A DNA stretch of 64,000 nt, taken from positions 44,100-108,099 of the forward strand of contig JBCBYO010000007.1 of NCBI GenBank assembly GCA_039815825.1, given 5' to 3'. Below the pieces are notes generated by a model. It did not search any database, had not been told where the DNA came from, and saw only the letters and a list, made by a program, of their open reading frames with translations. Below, piece by piece: positions 26,753 to 35,638 of this stretch. Positions within the stretch are counted from its first letter, which is position 1, and each line of letters starts with the position of its first letter. This DNA is from JBCBDX01 sp039815825. Lineage in GTDB: Bacteria; Pseudomonadota; Alphaproteobacteria; Rhizobiales; Rhizobiaceae. Made by a program: the position numbers and the translations under genes.

Positions 26753-28906
26753 ATGAGCACACGCACGGATAAATTTGGCCTTCAAGTCGATGAGGGACTT
26801 GAGCAATTCATTTCTGGCACAGCGATGGCTGGAACAGGCGTGGAAAGCGAACATTTCTGGAAAGCATTTTCAGAGATTGCCCATGAACTGGCGCCTAAAA
26901 ACAAGGCCTTGCTCGAGAAGCGCGACAGCATGCAAGTGCAACTCGACAATTGGCACAAAGCCAATGGCATGCCGGCTGACATGGACGCCTACAGGTCGTT
27001 TTTGCTGGAAATAGGTTATCTCGTTGAGGAAGGCCCCGCCTTTTCTGTGGAGACCGAAAATGTCGATGCAGAAATTGCCGACATTGCCGGCCCGCAACTT
27101 GTCGTTCCTATCATGAATGCTCGTTTCGCCCTTAACGCTGCCAACGCGCGTTGGGGTTCGCTTTATGACGCGCTTTACGGCACTGACGCGATGGGCGACC
27201 TGCCGTCTGGCAAGGGGTATGATGAGGCGCGCGGCACGCGGGTCATTTCGTGGGCGAAAGACTTTCTCGATAAAGCAGCTCCGTTGACTGGCGGCTCTTG
27301 GAGCGCTGTCACCGGCTTTGCCGTGTCGGACGGGGTACTGCTTTGCCACACGGCAAGTGGTGAAACAGGCCTGACGGACCCATCGCAATTTGTTGCTTAC
27401 AGCGAAAGTGACGGTTCCATTGATCGGTTGATGCTGGTCAAAAATGGCATGCACATCAACATCGTTATCAATACCGACCATGCGATTGGCAAAGCTGATC
27501 CCGCCAATATCGCTGACGTTATTTTGGAAAGCGCGGTCACGGCGATCATGGATTGCGAGGATTCGGTTGCGGCGGTGGACGCGGAGGACAAGACGCTGGT
27601 CTACAGCAATTGGCTTGGGCTGATGAAAGGCGACTTGGAAGAGAGTTTTGCAAAAGGCGGCAAGACCATTACCCGCCAACTCAATGCTGACATTGAACTG
27701 ACAGCGGCCAATGGCGGCGACTGGGTCTATCCAGGTCGCGCGCTGATGCTGGTGCGCAATGTCGGTCACCTGATGACCAACCCGGCAATCCTGCTGCAAG
27801 ACGGCTCTGAAATCCCGGAAGGTATCATGGATGCCATGTGCACGGCGTTGATTGCGCTGCATGATGTCGGCCCCAACGGTCGCCGCAAGAATTCGCGCGA
27901 CGGCTCCATGTATGTGGTCAAACCGAAGATGCATGGACCGGAGGAAGTTGCTTTCGCCGACGAGATTTTCACCCGGGTGGAAGCAGCGTTGGGCATGGCG
28001 CCGAACACGATCAAGATGGGCATTATGGATGAGGAACGCCGCACGACGGTGAACCTGAAAGAATGTATCCGTGCTGCGCAGAAGCGTGTGGTGTTTATCA
28101 ACACCGGCTTCCTGGATCGCACAGGCGACGAGATGCACACATCGATGCATGCAGGCCCAATGATCCGCAAAGGCGACATGAAGGGCGCACCATGGATCAA
28201 AGCCTATGAGGATTGGAACGTTGACATTGGCCTTGCTTGCGGCCTGCGCGGTCGCGCGCAGATCGGCAAAGGCATGTGGGCGATGCCGGATCTGATGAAC
28301 GCGATGCTCGAGCAAAAGATCGGTCATCCGAAAGCCGGTGCAAACTGCGCTTGGGTGCCGTCTCCCACCGCGGCGACGCTTCACGCTACGCACTATCATC
28401 AGGTCAATGTCGGCGGTGTACAGGATGAGTTGAGCAAGCGTGATCGCGCTTCTATCGACGATATTCTGTCGATCCCCGTCGCTGTGCGCCCCAACTGGGC
28501 ACCAGAAGATATACAGGCCGAACTCGACAACAATGCGCAGGGCATTTTGGGCTATGTTGTTCGCTGGGTCGACCAAGGGGTTGGCTGTTCCAAGGTCCCC
28601 GACATCAATGATGTGGGCCTGATGGAAGATCGCGCGACACTGCGGATTTCATCGCAGCACATGGCCAACTGGCTGTTGCACGGCGTCGTCACCGAAGAGC
28701 AGATCGTTGAGACGATGAAAAAGATGGCCAAAGTGGTAGATGCGCAAAACGCAGGTGACCCGGCCTACACGCCCATGGCGCCCGGCTATGACGGCATCGC
28801 CTTCCAGGCAGCGCTCGATCTGGTACTCAAAGGCCTCGTTCAGCCATCGGGCTACACTGAGCCGATTTTGCACCAAAAGCGTTTGGAGCTGAAAGCAGCG
28901 GCTTAG
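26753..28906 (+). CDS. glcB: Malate synthase G
   Basis: Condenses glyoxylate and acetyl-CoA to malate (glyoxylate shunt and glycolate use). The 717-residue length and the segments IMDCEDSVAAVDAEDK and GPNGRRKNSRDGSMYVVKPKMHGP are specific for isoform G. The frame is open from 26723 but ATG at 26753 has a GAGGAGG ribosome binding site directly upstream and gives the normal N-terminus. An antisense frame of over 560 codons inside it is a shadow of codon bias. A terminator follows. Confidence 0.97.
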   Translation: MSTRTDKFGLQVDEGLEQFISGTAMAGTGVESEHFWKAFSEIAHELAPKNKALLEKRDSMQVQLDNWHKANGMPADMDAYRSFLLEIGYLVEEGPAFSVETENVDAEIADIAGPQLVVPIMNARFALNAANARWGSLYDALYGTDAMGDLPSGKGYDEARGTRVISWAKDFLDKAAPLTGGSWSAVTGFAVSDGVLLCHTASGETGLTDPSQFVAYSESDGSIDRLMLVKNGMHINIVINTDHAIGKADPANIADVILESAVTAIMDCEDSVAAVDAEDKTLVYSNWLGLMKGDLEESFAKGGKTITRQLNADIELTAANGGDWVYPGRALMLVRNVGHLMTNPAILLQDGSEIPEGIMDAMCTALIALHDVGPNGRRKNSRDGSMYVVKPKMHGPEEVAFADEIFTRVEAALGMAPNTIKMGIMDEERRTTVNLKECIRAAQKRVVFINTGFLDRTGDEMHTSMHAGPMIRKGDMKGAPWIKAYEDWNVDIGLACGLRGRAQIGKGMWAMPDLMNAMLEQKIGHPKAGANCAWVPSPTAATLHATHYHQVNVGGVQDELSKRDRASIDDILSIPVAVRPNWAPEDIQAELDNNAQGILGYVVRWVDQGVGCSKVPDINDVGLMEDRATLRISSQHMANWLLHGVVTEEQIVETMKKMAKVVDAQNAGDPAYTPMAPGYDGIAFQAALDLVLKGLVQPSGYTEPILHQKRLELKAAA

Positions 28907-28930
28907 CAACTGTTCAGCCGAGATCGATAT

Positions 28931-28960
28931 GGGCGGGCCGTTGGTCCGCCCTTTTTGTTT
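28931..28960 (+). terminator. Rho-independent terminator after glcB
   Basis: GGGCGGGCC and GGTCCGCCC form a 9-bp stem (one G-T wobble) around a GTT loop, followed at once by a run of T. It lies 25 bases after the malate synthase stop and just overlaps the end of the convergent small membrane protein gene, so it may serve both directions. Confidence 0.85.
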
Positions 28961-29327
28961 ATGCCACAAAGGAAGATCGGCTTTTCAGCAGATTAAATAC
29001 GATGATACCCACGGCAATTTGCGCAGTGAGCACTGCTGGCCAAATTTGAAGCGCAGCCGGGTCAAACCACTTTTGAGGTCCGTAAGAGACCATCGCCATT
29101 GCGGCTGCGATGATCGCGAGAATTTGACCTGATCGGCTAGCCAAGCCCCCGCGCAGCAATGCTGCAACGCAAGCGGCCAATGACGCTGCCAAGAATGGCC
29201 CCATGGCGAAGGGAACAACTTCATAAGGTGGATGAGGCGGTGCCTGAAAGAACATGGCAAACATCATAACCAGTTGAACGATAATCAGCACCACCAACGC
29301 GGTGTCTAAAGGAGAGAGACGTGTCAT
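28959..29327 (-). CDS. Small four-helix membrane protein, unknown function
   Basis: A 122-residue hydrophobic protein with four likely transmembrane segments (about 8-28, 38-60, 66-85, 93-113) separated by short loops. I do not recognise the family. It is divergent from the TetR regulator at 29414 with 86 bases between, a layout in which the regulator often controls the neighbour. Its stop is at the convergent terminator behind glcB. Confidence 0.65.
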   Translation of the reverse strand: MTRLSPLDTALVVLIIVQLVMMFAMFFQAPPHPPYEVVPFAMGPFLAASLAACVAALLRGGLASRSGQILAIIAAAMAMVSYGPQKWFDPAALQIWPAVLTAQIAVGIIVFNLLKSRSSFVA

Positions 29328-29333
29328 ATCGAG

Positions 29334-29369
29334 TATCCGTAATTTTTTGTACGATTTGACATATCCGTA
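29334..29369. promoter_or_regulatory. Candidate regulator site between TetR gene and membrane protein gene
   Basis: The octamer TATCCGTA occurs at 29334-29341 and again at 29362-29369, a direct repeat with a 28-base period inside the 86-base divergent intergenic region. It may be a binding site for the adjacent TetR regulator. Most TetR operators are inverted repeats, so this is a tentative call. Confidence 0.3.
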
Positions 29370-29413
29370 TAGTTATTTACGTTTTTGGGCAAGCGAAAAG
29401 TTGGACGTCATTG

Positions 29414-30040
29414 ATGAGCAAAACCCCAAAGTCGGCTAGTTATGCCGATCGACGCCGCCAAGCGATTGAAGAAGCGGCCTATGTTGTGCTGGCTGAAAAG
29501 GGGTACAAAGGCGCTTCGATGCTGGAAATTGCGCGACGTGCGGGTGCCTCAAACGAAACGCTATATAAATGGTACGGCAACAAGCAGGGCTTGTTTAAGT
29601 CTCTAGTGGTGGACAATGCTAAACGGATTACCACGCTTATCGACGCGGTACTGGCAGATGCCGGCGAAAATTCTGGTCTGGATATTTTAATTCCGGTCGG
29701 CGAGCGTCTCTTGACAGTCCTGACCAGCGAGCGAGCCATTGCGCTTAATCGAGCCGCCGCCGGTGACGTTCACGACACGAGCAGCCTTGGGAAAGCGCTG
29801 GCGGACAATGGACGAGATGCTGTGCTACCGCTCATCGCCGGGCTCATCGAGCAAGGAATTGGGAGCGAACTGGCGGATGCTGAAAGTTCTAGCGACATAG
29901 CCGAAAGCTGGCTATCGTTACTCGTTGGTGACCTTCAGGTGCGGATAGTCACCGGCCAAGCAGAAGCGCCCAATAAGGACGCAATTAAAGGGCGTGCCAT
30001 CAAAGCGGTAACGCAACTGAAATCTATCTACTCGGTTTAG
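29414..30040 (+). CDS. TetR/AcrR family transcriptional regulator
   Basis: A 208-residue regulator. The N-terminal helix-turn-helix reads A..VV.AEKGYKGASMLEIARRAGASNETLYKWYGNKQGLF (about residues 15-58), typical TetR; the C-terminal ligand domain is unassigned. TTG at 29411 immediately precedes ATG at 29414, which is chosen. It probably represses itself and the divergent membrane protein gene. Its end overlaps the convergent SH3-domain gene by 4 bases. Confidence 0.9.
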   Translation: MSKTPKSASYADRRRQAIEEAAYVVLAEKGYKGASMLEIARRAGASNETLYKWYGNKQGLFKSLVVDNAKRITTLIDAVLADAGENSGLDILIPVGERLLTVLTSERAIALNRAAAGDVHDTSSLGKALADNGRDAVLPLIAGLIEQGIGSELADAESSSDIAESWLSLLVGDLQVRIVTGQAEAPNKDAIKGRAIKAVTQLKSIYSV

Positions 30041-30357
30041 CATTCGGCGATATAACGCGCCTTCACCCATCCCATTCCAACGCCACTACCAGCACCGATC
30101 ATGATCGGGCACCAACGCGAACCGGGCTCTCGATCTCGCGGTACACATGTCCCATTGGCCCAAATCGGTCCATGTTCGCCCTGCTTAAGCATATTGATGA
30201 TTGGCGCAGAGGCGCTCGGGCGTTCGCGAACATTCAAAACATCCCACGACGGCACGTTCACCACGCACAGATCGGCCAGTGCTGGCTTTGTCACCGCAAT
30301 GCTGTTGCCAATCAAAACTGCTACGAGGACTGGTACTTTATAGAAGACCGATCTCAT
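30037..30357 (-). CDS. Secreted SH3-like domain protein (paralogue B)
   Basis: A 106-residue protein with a signal peptide (MRSVFYKVPVLVAVLIG then a cleavage-like ALA) and a bacterial SH3-type region CVVNVPSWDVLNVRERPSAS, which matches the VLNVR.GPS core of SH3b domains. Four cysteines could form disulfides in the periplasm. The frame stays open upstream to 30741, but that part overlaps the neighbour in another frame and lacks protein-like sequence; ATG at 30357 begins the signal peptide. The upstream paralogue's TGA stop overlaps this ATG as TGATG, giving translational coupling. Confidence 0.75.
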   Translation of the reverse strand: MRSVFYKVPVLVAVLIGNSIAVTKPALADLCVVNVPSWDVLNVRERPSASAPIINMLKQGEHGPIWANGTCVPRDREPGSRWCPIMIGAGSGVGMGWVKARYIAEC

Positions 30358-30701
30358 CAGGGGCACTCTTGGTCGCGAATATAGCGCGCTTTGACATAGC
30401 CATCGACAACCGCGTTGCCATTGTAATGGGTAACCGGACACCATCGCGAACCCCATGGACGCGATAGGGGCACGCATTGTGAGCGAAGTGCCAAAATGCC
30501 CTGCCTGTTCGGGTCGATGCGATCCACAATGGCTGAGTTCGCCGAAGCCCCGGCCCTCACGTTCAGCACATCGCCTGCCGGTACATTGACAACCCTGAGG
30601 CAGCCTGGCCCGCTCGTGGCATTTGCGTTGGTTATCGGAACAACCACCAAGAGCAGCGCAGCGACGACCGTAATAACGGGACCGAAAATAGATAGTTTCA
30701 T
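30357..30701 (-). CDS. Secreted SH3-like domain protein (paralogue A)
   Basis: A 114-residue protein with a signal peptide (about residues 1-28, ending ANA) and the region CLRVVNVPAGDVLNVRAGAS, a bacterial SH3b-type motif, then conserved cysteines and a GYVKARYI end nearly identical to GWVKARYI in the next gene. The two are therefore tandem duplicates. TTG at 30704 abuts ATG at 30701; GGGGAG upstream supports the ATG. SH3b proteins often bind peptidoglycan or other periplasmic partners, but no specific role can be given. Confidence 0.78.
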   Translation of the reverse strand: MKLSIFGPVITVVAALLLVVVPITNANATSGPGCLRVVNVPAGDVLNVRAGASANSAIVDRIDPNRQGILALRSQCVPLSRPWGSRWCPVTHYNGNAVVDGYVKARYIRDQECP

Positions 30702-30795
30702 CAACGTTTCTCCCCTTTACCAAGCGTGAGTATACCGACACTTGTAAAATCGCGCGCGTGAAAAAGGCATAGGGTCGCCACCCTATTTGTCCAAG

Positions 30796-31563
30796 CTATT
30801 TGCGCAATTCGGCGATACCGATGCCCACGGCATCAAAACCGCCATCGACTGCCAATATGTGGCCGGTGATGTAGCTGGCTTCCGGCGAGGTCAAAAACCA
30901 GATCGCGTTGGCTAACTCACGCTCTTCTGCATGGCGGGGAATAGGCAGCACATCATAATAGGCTTGGCGCACGGCTGGTGAATGAACTTTCTTGGCCATT
31001 TCTGTCTCGACGGGACCGGGCGCAACCGCGTTGACGCGAATGCCCCATTCGCCAAGCTCGGCGGCATATTGTTTGGTCAGGTGCGCCAAGGCGGCTTTGG
31101 ATGTGCCATAGGCTACCCGCATGGTCGATGCCCGCAAACCCGATATAGATGTAATGTTGACGATCGATCCGCCTCCCACGTCGCGCAACATTGGTGCGAT
31201 GGCTTGAATCAGCAAAAACGGCCCATCCAAGTTTGTCGCCATGACGGAGCGCCACAAGTCATAATCATGGTCAGCGGCGGGCGCAAAATCGGCAATACCT
31301 GCGTTGTTGACCAGAGCGTTTAGACCGCCAAAAAGAGAAGCGGCATTTGGCACCATTTGATAAACATCATCAGGCTTTGAAACGTCACAGCATATGGCGC
31401 ACGCGCGATTGCTCTTGAGGCCGGCAAATGCTTCCTCAAGCGCTTGCCCGCGATTGTCGATTCCGACGACATTCCACCCTTCTTTCAAAAAACGTTGCGT
31501 CGTGGCCAGACCGATGCCGCGTGCAGCGCCGGTGATCAGAACCGTTTTGGCGACCTCCTCCAT
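30796..31563 (-). CDS. SDR family oxidoreductase
   Basis: A 255-residue short-chain dehydrogenase. It has the coenzyme motif TGAARGIG, the NNAG motif, a catalytic serine in NITSISG, and Y-x3-K in AYGTSKAAL; the end YITGHILAVDGGF is typical of classical SDRs. It is divergent from the Gfo/Idh-type gene with 118 bases between, and may belong to the same sugar or polyol pathway. Substrate unknown. A GGAGGAG site lies just before the ATG. Confidence 0.92.
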   Translation of the reverse strand: MEEVAKTVLITGAARGIGLATTQRFLKEGWNVVGIDNRGQALEEAFAGLKSNRACAICCDVSKPDDVYQMVPNAASLFGGLNALVNNAGIADFAPAADHDYDLWRSVMATNLDGPFLLIQAIAPMLRDVGGGSIVNITSISGLRASTMRVAYGTSKAALAHLTKQYAAELGEWGIRVNAVAPGPVETEMAKKVHSPAVRQAYYDVLPIPRHAEERELANAIWFLTSPEASYITGHILAVDGGFDAVGIGIAELRK

Positions 31564-31681
31564 GTCTCCTCCCCATCCTATTGCTGGCCTGCATCACTAG
31601 CGTTCTCAATTGGACACCGTAAAGCCTTGAATTGCCGGGAAATGAAGGTAAGGGAGCAGAGCTGCGCTTGGGAGGAAACAT

Positions 31682-32809
31682 ATGCCACGACGTTACGCCG
31701 TCATTGGGACGGGCATGATGGGGCAGGAGCACATACGGAATATCTCGTTGCTTGACGACGCTGAAGTGGCCGCAGTCGTCGACACTGATTCCGTGATGCG
31801 CAGCCAGGGCTTAAGCATTGCTGCCGATTGTGGTTTTTCCAATGTGGCCGCGTTCGACACGATGGACGCACTAGCGGGCATCGATGATATCGACGCCTAT
31901 ATTGTCGTGACGCCCAATGACACGCACGCACGCGTCATGGCGTTTTTGCTTTCGACCAACAAACCAATCCTGCTGGAGAAGCCCGCGGCTACCACACCCA
32001 AAGAGGCTTGGGCGATGGTCGATGCTACCCGCGGACGGCTGGCACCGGTTTGGGTCGGCATGGAGTATCGTTTCATGCCAGCGGTTGCTCGCTTGATTGA
32101 AGAAGTGGAAGCCGGGAAAGCTGGTCGACCTCACATGGTGTCGATCGTTGAACACCGCTTTCCGTTTCTCGACAAAATCGAGTTTTGGAACCGCTCCTTT
32201 GAGCGCTCCGGCGGCACAATGGTTGAGAAATGCTGCCACTTTTTCGATCTGATGCGGCACCTGACCCGTTCAGAGCCCGTTCGCCTCTATGCTTCAGGTG
32301 CGCAGAGTGTGAACTTTGTCGATGATTTGAAAGATCCGTCGCATAAGCCAGTTGTCGATAATGCTTTTGTCATCGTCGATTTTGACAATGGTATGCGCGC
32401 TTCGTTGGACCTTTGCATGTTTGCCGAGGGTTCATGGTGGCAAGAACAAGTGTCAGTTACTGGTGATAAGGCGAAGCTGGTCGCCAGTGTTCCGGGTCCG
32501 GCTCGTTTTAATCCCGATGCGGATCCAAGACACTCGTTGTTTGGATCGTATCCGCGCGGGGGTGAAAACCGGACAGAAGAAGAATTGGCGATTGACCAAG
32601 CACTGATGAACGCCGGTGACCATCATGGAAGCACATACTTCCAACATCAAGCTTTTGCCGACATGATCCAAAGCCAATCACAACCGCAAGTGTCACTGGA
32701 AGATGGTGCTATGGCCGTTGAAATGGGCGCGGCAGCCGAAGCATCTATCGCCGGCAACAAACTAGTCGAGATCACCGCCCGACCCACAAAGCTTAAGGGA
32801 GCAGCTTGA
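31682..32809 (+). CDS. Gfo/Idh/MocA family oxidoreductase
   Basis: A 375-residue NAD(P)-dependent oxidoreductase. The N-terminal Rossmann domain contains AVIGTGMMGQEHIRN; EKPAATTPKEAW carries the family EKP motif lysine, and the C-terminal alpha/beta domain follows. Members act on sugars, inositol or sugar acids. A GGGAGGAAAC ribosome site precedes the ATG. The stop overlaps the start of the PfkB kinase, so the two proteins are co-produced and probably act on one carbohydrate. Confidence 0.9.
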   Translation: MPRRYAVIGTGMMGQEHIRNISLLDDAEVAAVVDTDSVMRSQGLSIAADCGFSNVAAFDTMDALAGIDDIDAYIVVTPNDTHARVMAFLLSTNKPILLEKPAATTPKEAWAMVDATRGRLAPVWVGMEYRFMPAVARLIEEVEAGKAGRPHMVSIVEHRFPFLDKIEFWNRSFERSGGTMVEKCCHFFDLMRHLTRSEPVRLYASGAQSVNFVDDLKDPSHKPVVDNAFVIVDFDNGMRASLDLCMFAEGSWWQEQVSVTGDKAKLVASVPGPARFNPDADPRHSLFGSYPRGGENRTEEELAIDQALMNAGDHHGSTYFQHQAFADMIQSQSQPQVSLEDGAMAVEMGAAAEASIAGNKLVEITARPTKLKGAA

Positions 32810-33759
32810 TGTTTATCACGTGTGGTGAAGCACTGTACGACATGTTCGTCAAATCTGGCGACCCCAAGAACCCCCATAATGTGGGCGTGGATGGGGTTGT
32901 TGGCGGATCGCCGTTAAACATGGCCTTGGGCTTGGCACGCATGGGCAACCGAGTGTCTCTTTTTACCCGTATTTCGAGGGATGCATTTGGACAACGCCTT
33001 ACTGATTTCATGGCTACACACGGTATCGGCGACGACTATTGTGTCCTGACCGATCAACCGACAACGCTCGCCTTTGTTGAGACCGATGAAAGCGGACACC
33101 CGAGCTACTCAATCTATTCAAACGGTACAGCGGACTGTTCGATGGAGATGTCCGACATTCCAGATGATCTCGATCCACGCGACCAGCTCATACATCTTGG
33201 ATCTTTTGCAACGGTTTTGGAGCCAAGCGGCTTGGCCCTGCGGGAATTTGCCAAACGCAATGCCGATACGCATTTCATCACATATGATCCCAATGTGCGC
33301 TTGGTTGTCGTGCCGGATGCTGAGCCTTGGCGGACAACCACCGACGAGCTATTGCCCATTGCCGGTCTTGTCAAAGCCAGCGATGAAGATCTGGGTATTA
33401 TGTACCCGGACCAGCCAATTGAAGCATTTGTTGAAAAAGCGCTCGTAGCAGGTGCCGACATCTGTATCGTGACACGCGGGCCGGATGGCGCGCTTATCGG
33501 GAGCGCCGACGGTCGTTTGGTGTCGATCCCGGGCCAAAAAGTCGATGTGGTCGATACGGTTGGCGCCGGGGATACATTCATGGCGGCATCCATGCATTAT
33601 CTAGCAGCGCATAGTGCATGCGAGAAAGGCAAGGCGCGGGAAGTCGACCTGGTTGAAATGGGGTCTTTTGCTGTGAAGGCCGCCGCGGTCACCTGCAGTC
33701 GACGCGGCGCTGATCTCCCAACACTCGCTGATATTGAAGCTTTTGGAAACGGCGCTTGA
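32809..33759 (+). CDS. PfkB-family carbohydrate kinase (fructokinase-like)
   Basis: A 316-residue sugar kinase. The first motif GGSPLNMALGLARMG and the second signature DTVGAGDTFMAA, with the catalytic aspartate, are complete. The start FITCGEALYDMF resembles bacterial fructokinases. TTG at 32806 is followed by ATG at 32809, which is used and overlaps the upstream stop by one base. With the Gfo/Idh-type enzyme it suggests a small sugar-conversion operon, without a transporter nearby. Confidence 0.9.
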   Translation: MFITCGEALYDMFVKSGDPKNPHNVGVDGVVGGSPLNMALGLARMGNRVSLFTRISRDAFGQRLTDFMATHGIGDDYCVLTDQPTTLAFVETDESGHPSYSIYSNGTADCSMEMSDIPDDLDPRDQLIHLGSFATVLEPSGLALREFAKRNADTHFITYDPNVRLVVVPDAEPWRTTTDELLPIAGLVKASDEDLGIMYPDQPIEAFVEKALVAGADICIVTRGPDGALIGSADGRLVSIPGQKVDVVDTVGAGDTFMAASMHYLAAHSACEKGKAREVDLVEMGSFAVKAAAVTCSRRGADLPTLADIEAFGNGA

Positions 33760-33815
33760 TGGCGATTGCGGCGCTATTTGGATCGGTCTAAGACAGGTAG
33801 AGGTTTTTTATTTCC

Positions 33816-34505
33816 ATGCGCCTGTTTCATCATCCCATGTCCGCACCGGCCCGTTTCATTCGCTTGTTGCTGAGCGAACATGGCGTGGAATTCGACTTGG
33901 TAGTGGAGCAAACATGGCGACGGCGCAAAGAGTTCGTCGCGATGAACCCCGCCAACAGCGTCCCGGTCTTGCTAGCCGAAGCAGGTGTTCCAGTCATCGG
34001 TGCAATTCCCATTGCCGAGTACCTTGATGAAACGCGTGGACCCATGATGCGGGCAGCACGGCTGTTGCCGGACTACCCTTTAGAAAGGGCAGAGGTACGT
34101 CGTCTGGTGGAATGGTTCACGGGTCGGCTGGATGCGGATGTTTGCCGAGCATTGGTGCGTGAGCGGGTATCTAAGCTCGAACAAGCAGCCGAAGGCGGTG
34201 GCGGTGCACCCGACTCTGCTGTATTGCGTGCAGCACGTGCAAACGCCAAGCAGCATTTGAACTATCTCAACTGGCTGACGCAAACCCGCAATTGGTTAGC
34301 CGGCTCCAACATATCCATCGCCGATTTCAGTGCCGCCGCCAGCTTGAGTGTTCTGGACTATATGGGTGAAGTTGTTTGGAATGAGTTGCCAGCTGCAAAA
34401 GACTGGTATGCGCGGGTCAAATCCCGACCATCGTTCCGGCCACTCTTGGCGGACCGTGTGCGCGGCTTGCCCCCAGTCTCGCACTATGCGGATCTCGATT
34501 TTTAA
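33816..34505 (+). CDS. Glutathione S-transferase family protein
   Basis: A 229-residue GST-fold protein. The N-terminal domain starts RLFHHPMSAPARFIRLLLSEHG, with the glutathione-site residues NSVPVL and a C-terminal helical domain. The active-site serine/tyrosine choice is not obvious: SAPAR occupies the catalytic position. It is 14 bases before queG and likely co-transcribed; GST-queG-epimerase order recurs in rhizobia-like genomes. Confidence 0.87.
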   Translation: MRLFHHPMSAPARFIRLLLSEHGVEFDLVVEQTWRRRKEFVAMNPANSVPVLLAEAGVPVIGAIPIAEYLDETRGPMMRAARLLPDYPLERAEVRRLVEWFTGRLDADVCRALVRERVSKLEQAAEGGGGAPDSAVLRAARANAKQHLNYLNWLTQTRNWLAGSNISIADFSAAASLSVLDYMGEVVWNELPAAKDWYARVKSRPSFRPLLADRVRGLPPVSHYADLDF

Positions 34506-34519
34506 CGGGAGTTGAACCC

Positions 34520-35635
34520 TTGAGCGCGGAGCGCACGAAAGCGCAACTGATCAAAGACCTGCACAGCGAGGGATTTGATCACGTGCGGGTCGTGGCCGCA
34601 GACGGTCTTCCAGAGTGGGAAAAACGATTGCAGCGCTTTTTGGAGGCTGGGTACCACGGCTCTATGGGCTGGTTGGCCGACACTTTTGCACGTCGTGCTG
34701 ACCCGCGTGTGCTTTGGCCGGGAGCGCGATCAGCTATCTTGGCTGCTATGACTTATGGGCCGGATGACTATGATCCGTTAGCCGCACTAATCCAAAAATC
34801 ATCCGGCACGATTTCCTGTTATGCGCATAATCGAGACTATCACGATGTGATCAAAGGGAAGCTCAAGCAGGCGGCAGGACGGTTTGCCACCAAGGCCGGA
34901 TGTGACGTTAAGGTATTCGTCGACACCGCACCTCTAATGGAAAAACCATTGGCGCAGGCCGCGGGGCTCGGCTGGCAAGGCAAACACACCAATCTGGTCA
35001 GCCGCGATTTGGGTTCTTGGTTTTTCCTTTCGGTCATTTTGACTGATTTGGTGCTTCCAGCCGATACGAGCGAAGCTGACCATTGCGGTCAATGCCGTGC
35101 GTGTCTGGATGTTTGTCCAACCAATGCGTTTCCAGCGCCCTATCAGCTCGATGCACGCCGTTGCATCTCATATTTGACGATCGAGTATGACGGGATCATT
35201 GATCGCTCACTGCGGCGCCAAATGGGTAACCGGATCTACGGATGTGATGATTGTCTCGCGGTGTGCCCGTGGAACAAGTTCGCCGTCAAAGCCCGGGAAG
35301 CAAAGCTTCAGGCGCGGGAAGACATGAAATCGCCACCCTTGGCAGAACTTCTGGCCCTGGATGACAAAGCATTTAGAAGCCGGTTTTCCGGCTCCCCGAT
35401 CAAAAGGATTGGGCGTAACCGATTTGTGCGTAATTGCCTGATTGCGGCTGGTAATAGCGGCGATAAAACGCTTGTACCGTTAATCACCAACCTGTTGCTC
35501 GATGATGCTGCCCAAGTGCGTGCGATGGCTGTATGGGCCCTTCGCCAGATTGGTCGCGACATTGACATTGATAAATACCGGCAACAATCGATCGCCGCAG
35601 AAACATCCGACCACGTTTTACAGGAGTGGAACTGA
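34520..35635 (+). CDS. queG: Epoxyqueuosine reductase
   Basis: Cobalamin-dependent enzyme for the last step of queuosine synthesis in tRNA. The 371 residues include the GYHGSMGWL...R.DPR start, the WQGKHTNLVSR..GSWFF segment, and two 4Fe-4S motifs, CGQCRACLDVCP and CDDCLAVCP, followed by a C-terminal HEAT-like repeat. The start is TTG at 34520 with CGGGAG upstream. It is 3 bases before the epimerase gene. Confidence 0.95.
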   Translation: MSAERTKAQLIKDLHSEGFDHVRVVAADGLPEWEKRLQRFLEAGYHGSMGWLADTFARRADPRVLWPGARSAILAAMTYGPDDYDPLAALIQKSSGTISCYAHNRDYHDVIKGKLKQAAGRFATKAGCDVKVFVDTAPLMEKPLAQAAGLGWQGKHTNLVSRDLGSWFFLSVILTDLVLPADTSEADHCGQCRACLDVCPTNAFPAPYQLDARRCISYLTIEYDGIIDRSLRRQMGNRIYGCDDCLAVCPWNKFAVKAREAKLQAREDMKSPPLAELLALDDKAFRSRFSGSPIKRIGRNRFVRNCLIAAGNSGDKTLVPLITNLLLDDAAQVRAMAVWALRQIGRDIDIDKYRQQSIAAETSDHVLQEWN

Positions 35636-35638
35636 GCC

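Noticed and set aside
26870..28576. Minus-strand open frame of 568 codons inside malate synthase G
   Set aside because: It is antisense to a gene with strong family motifs, its sequence resembles no protein, and it has no ribosome binding site. It follows from the codon bias of the real gene.
30358..30741. N-terminal extension of SH3-like paralogue B
   Set aside because: The extra frame runs through the paralogue A gene in another frame and ends just before a clear signal peptide start at 30357.
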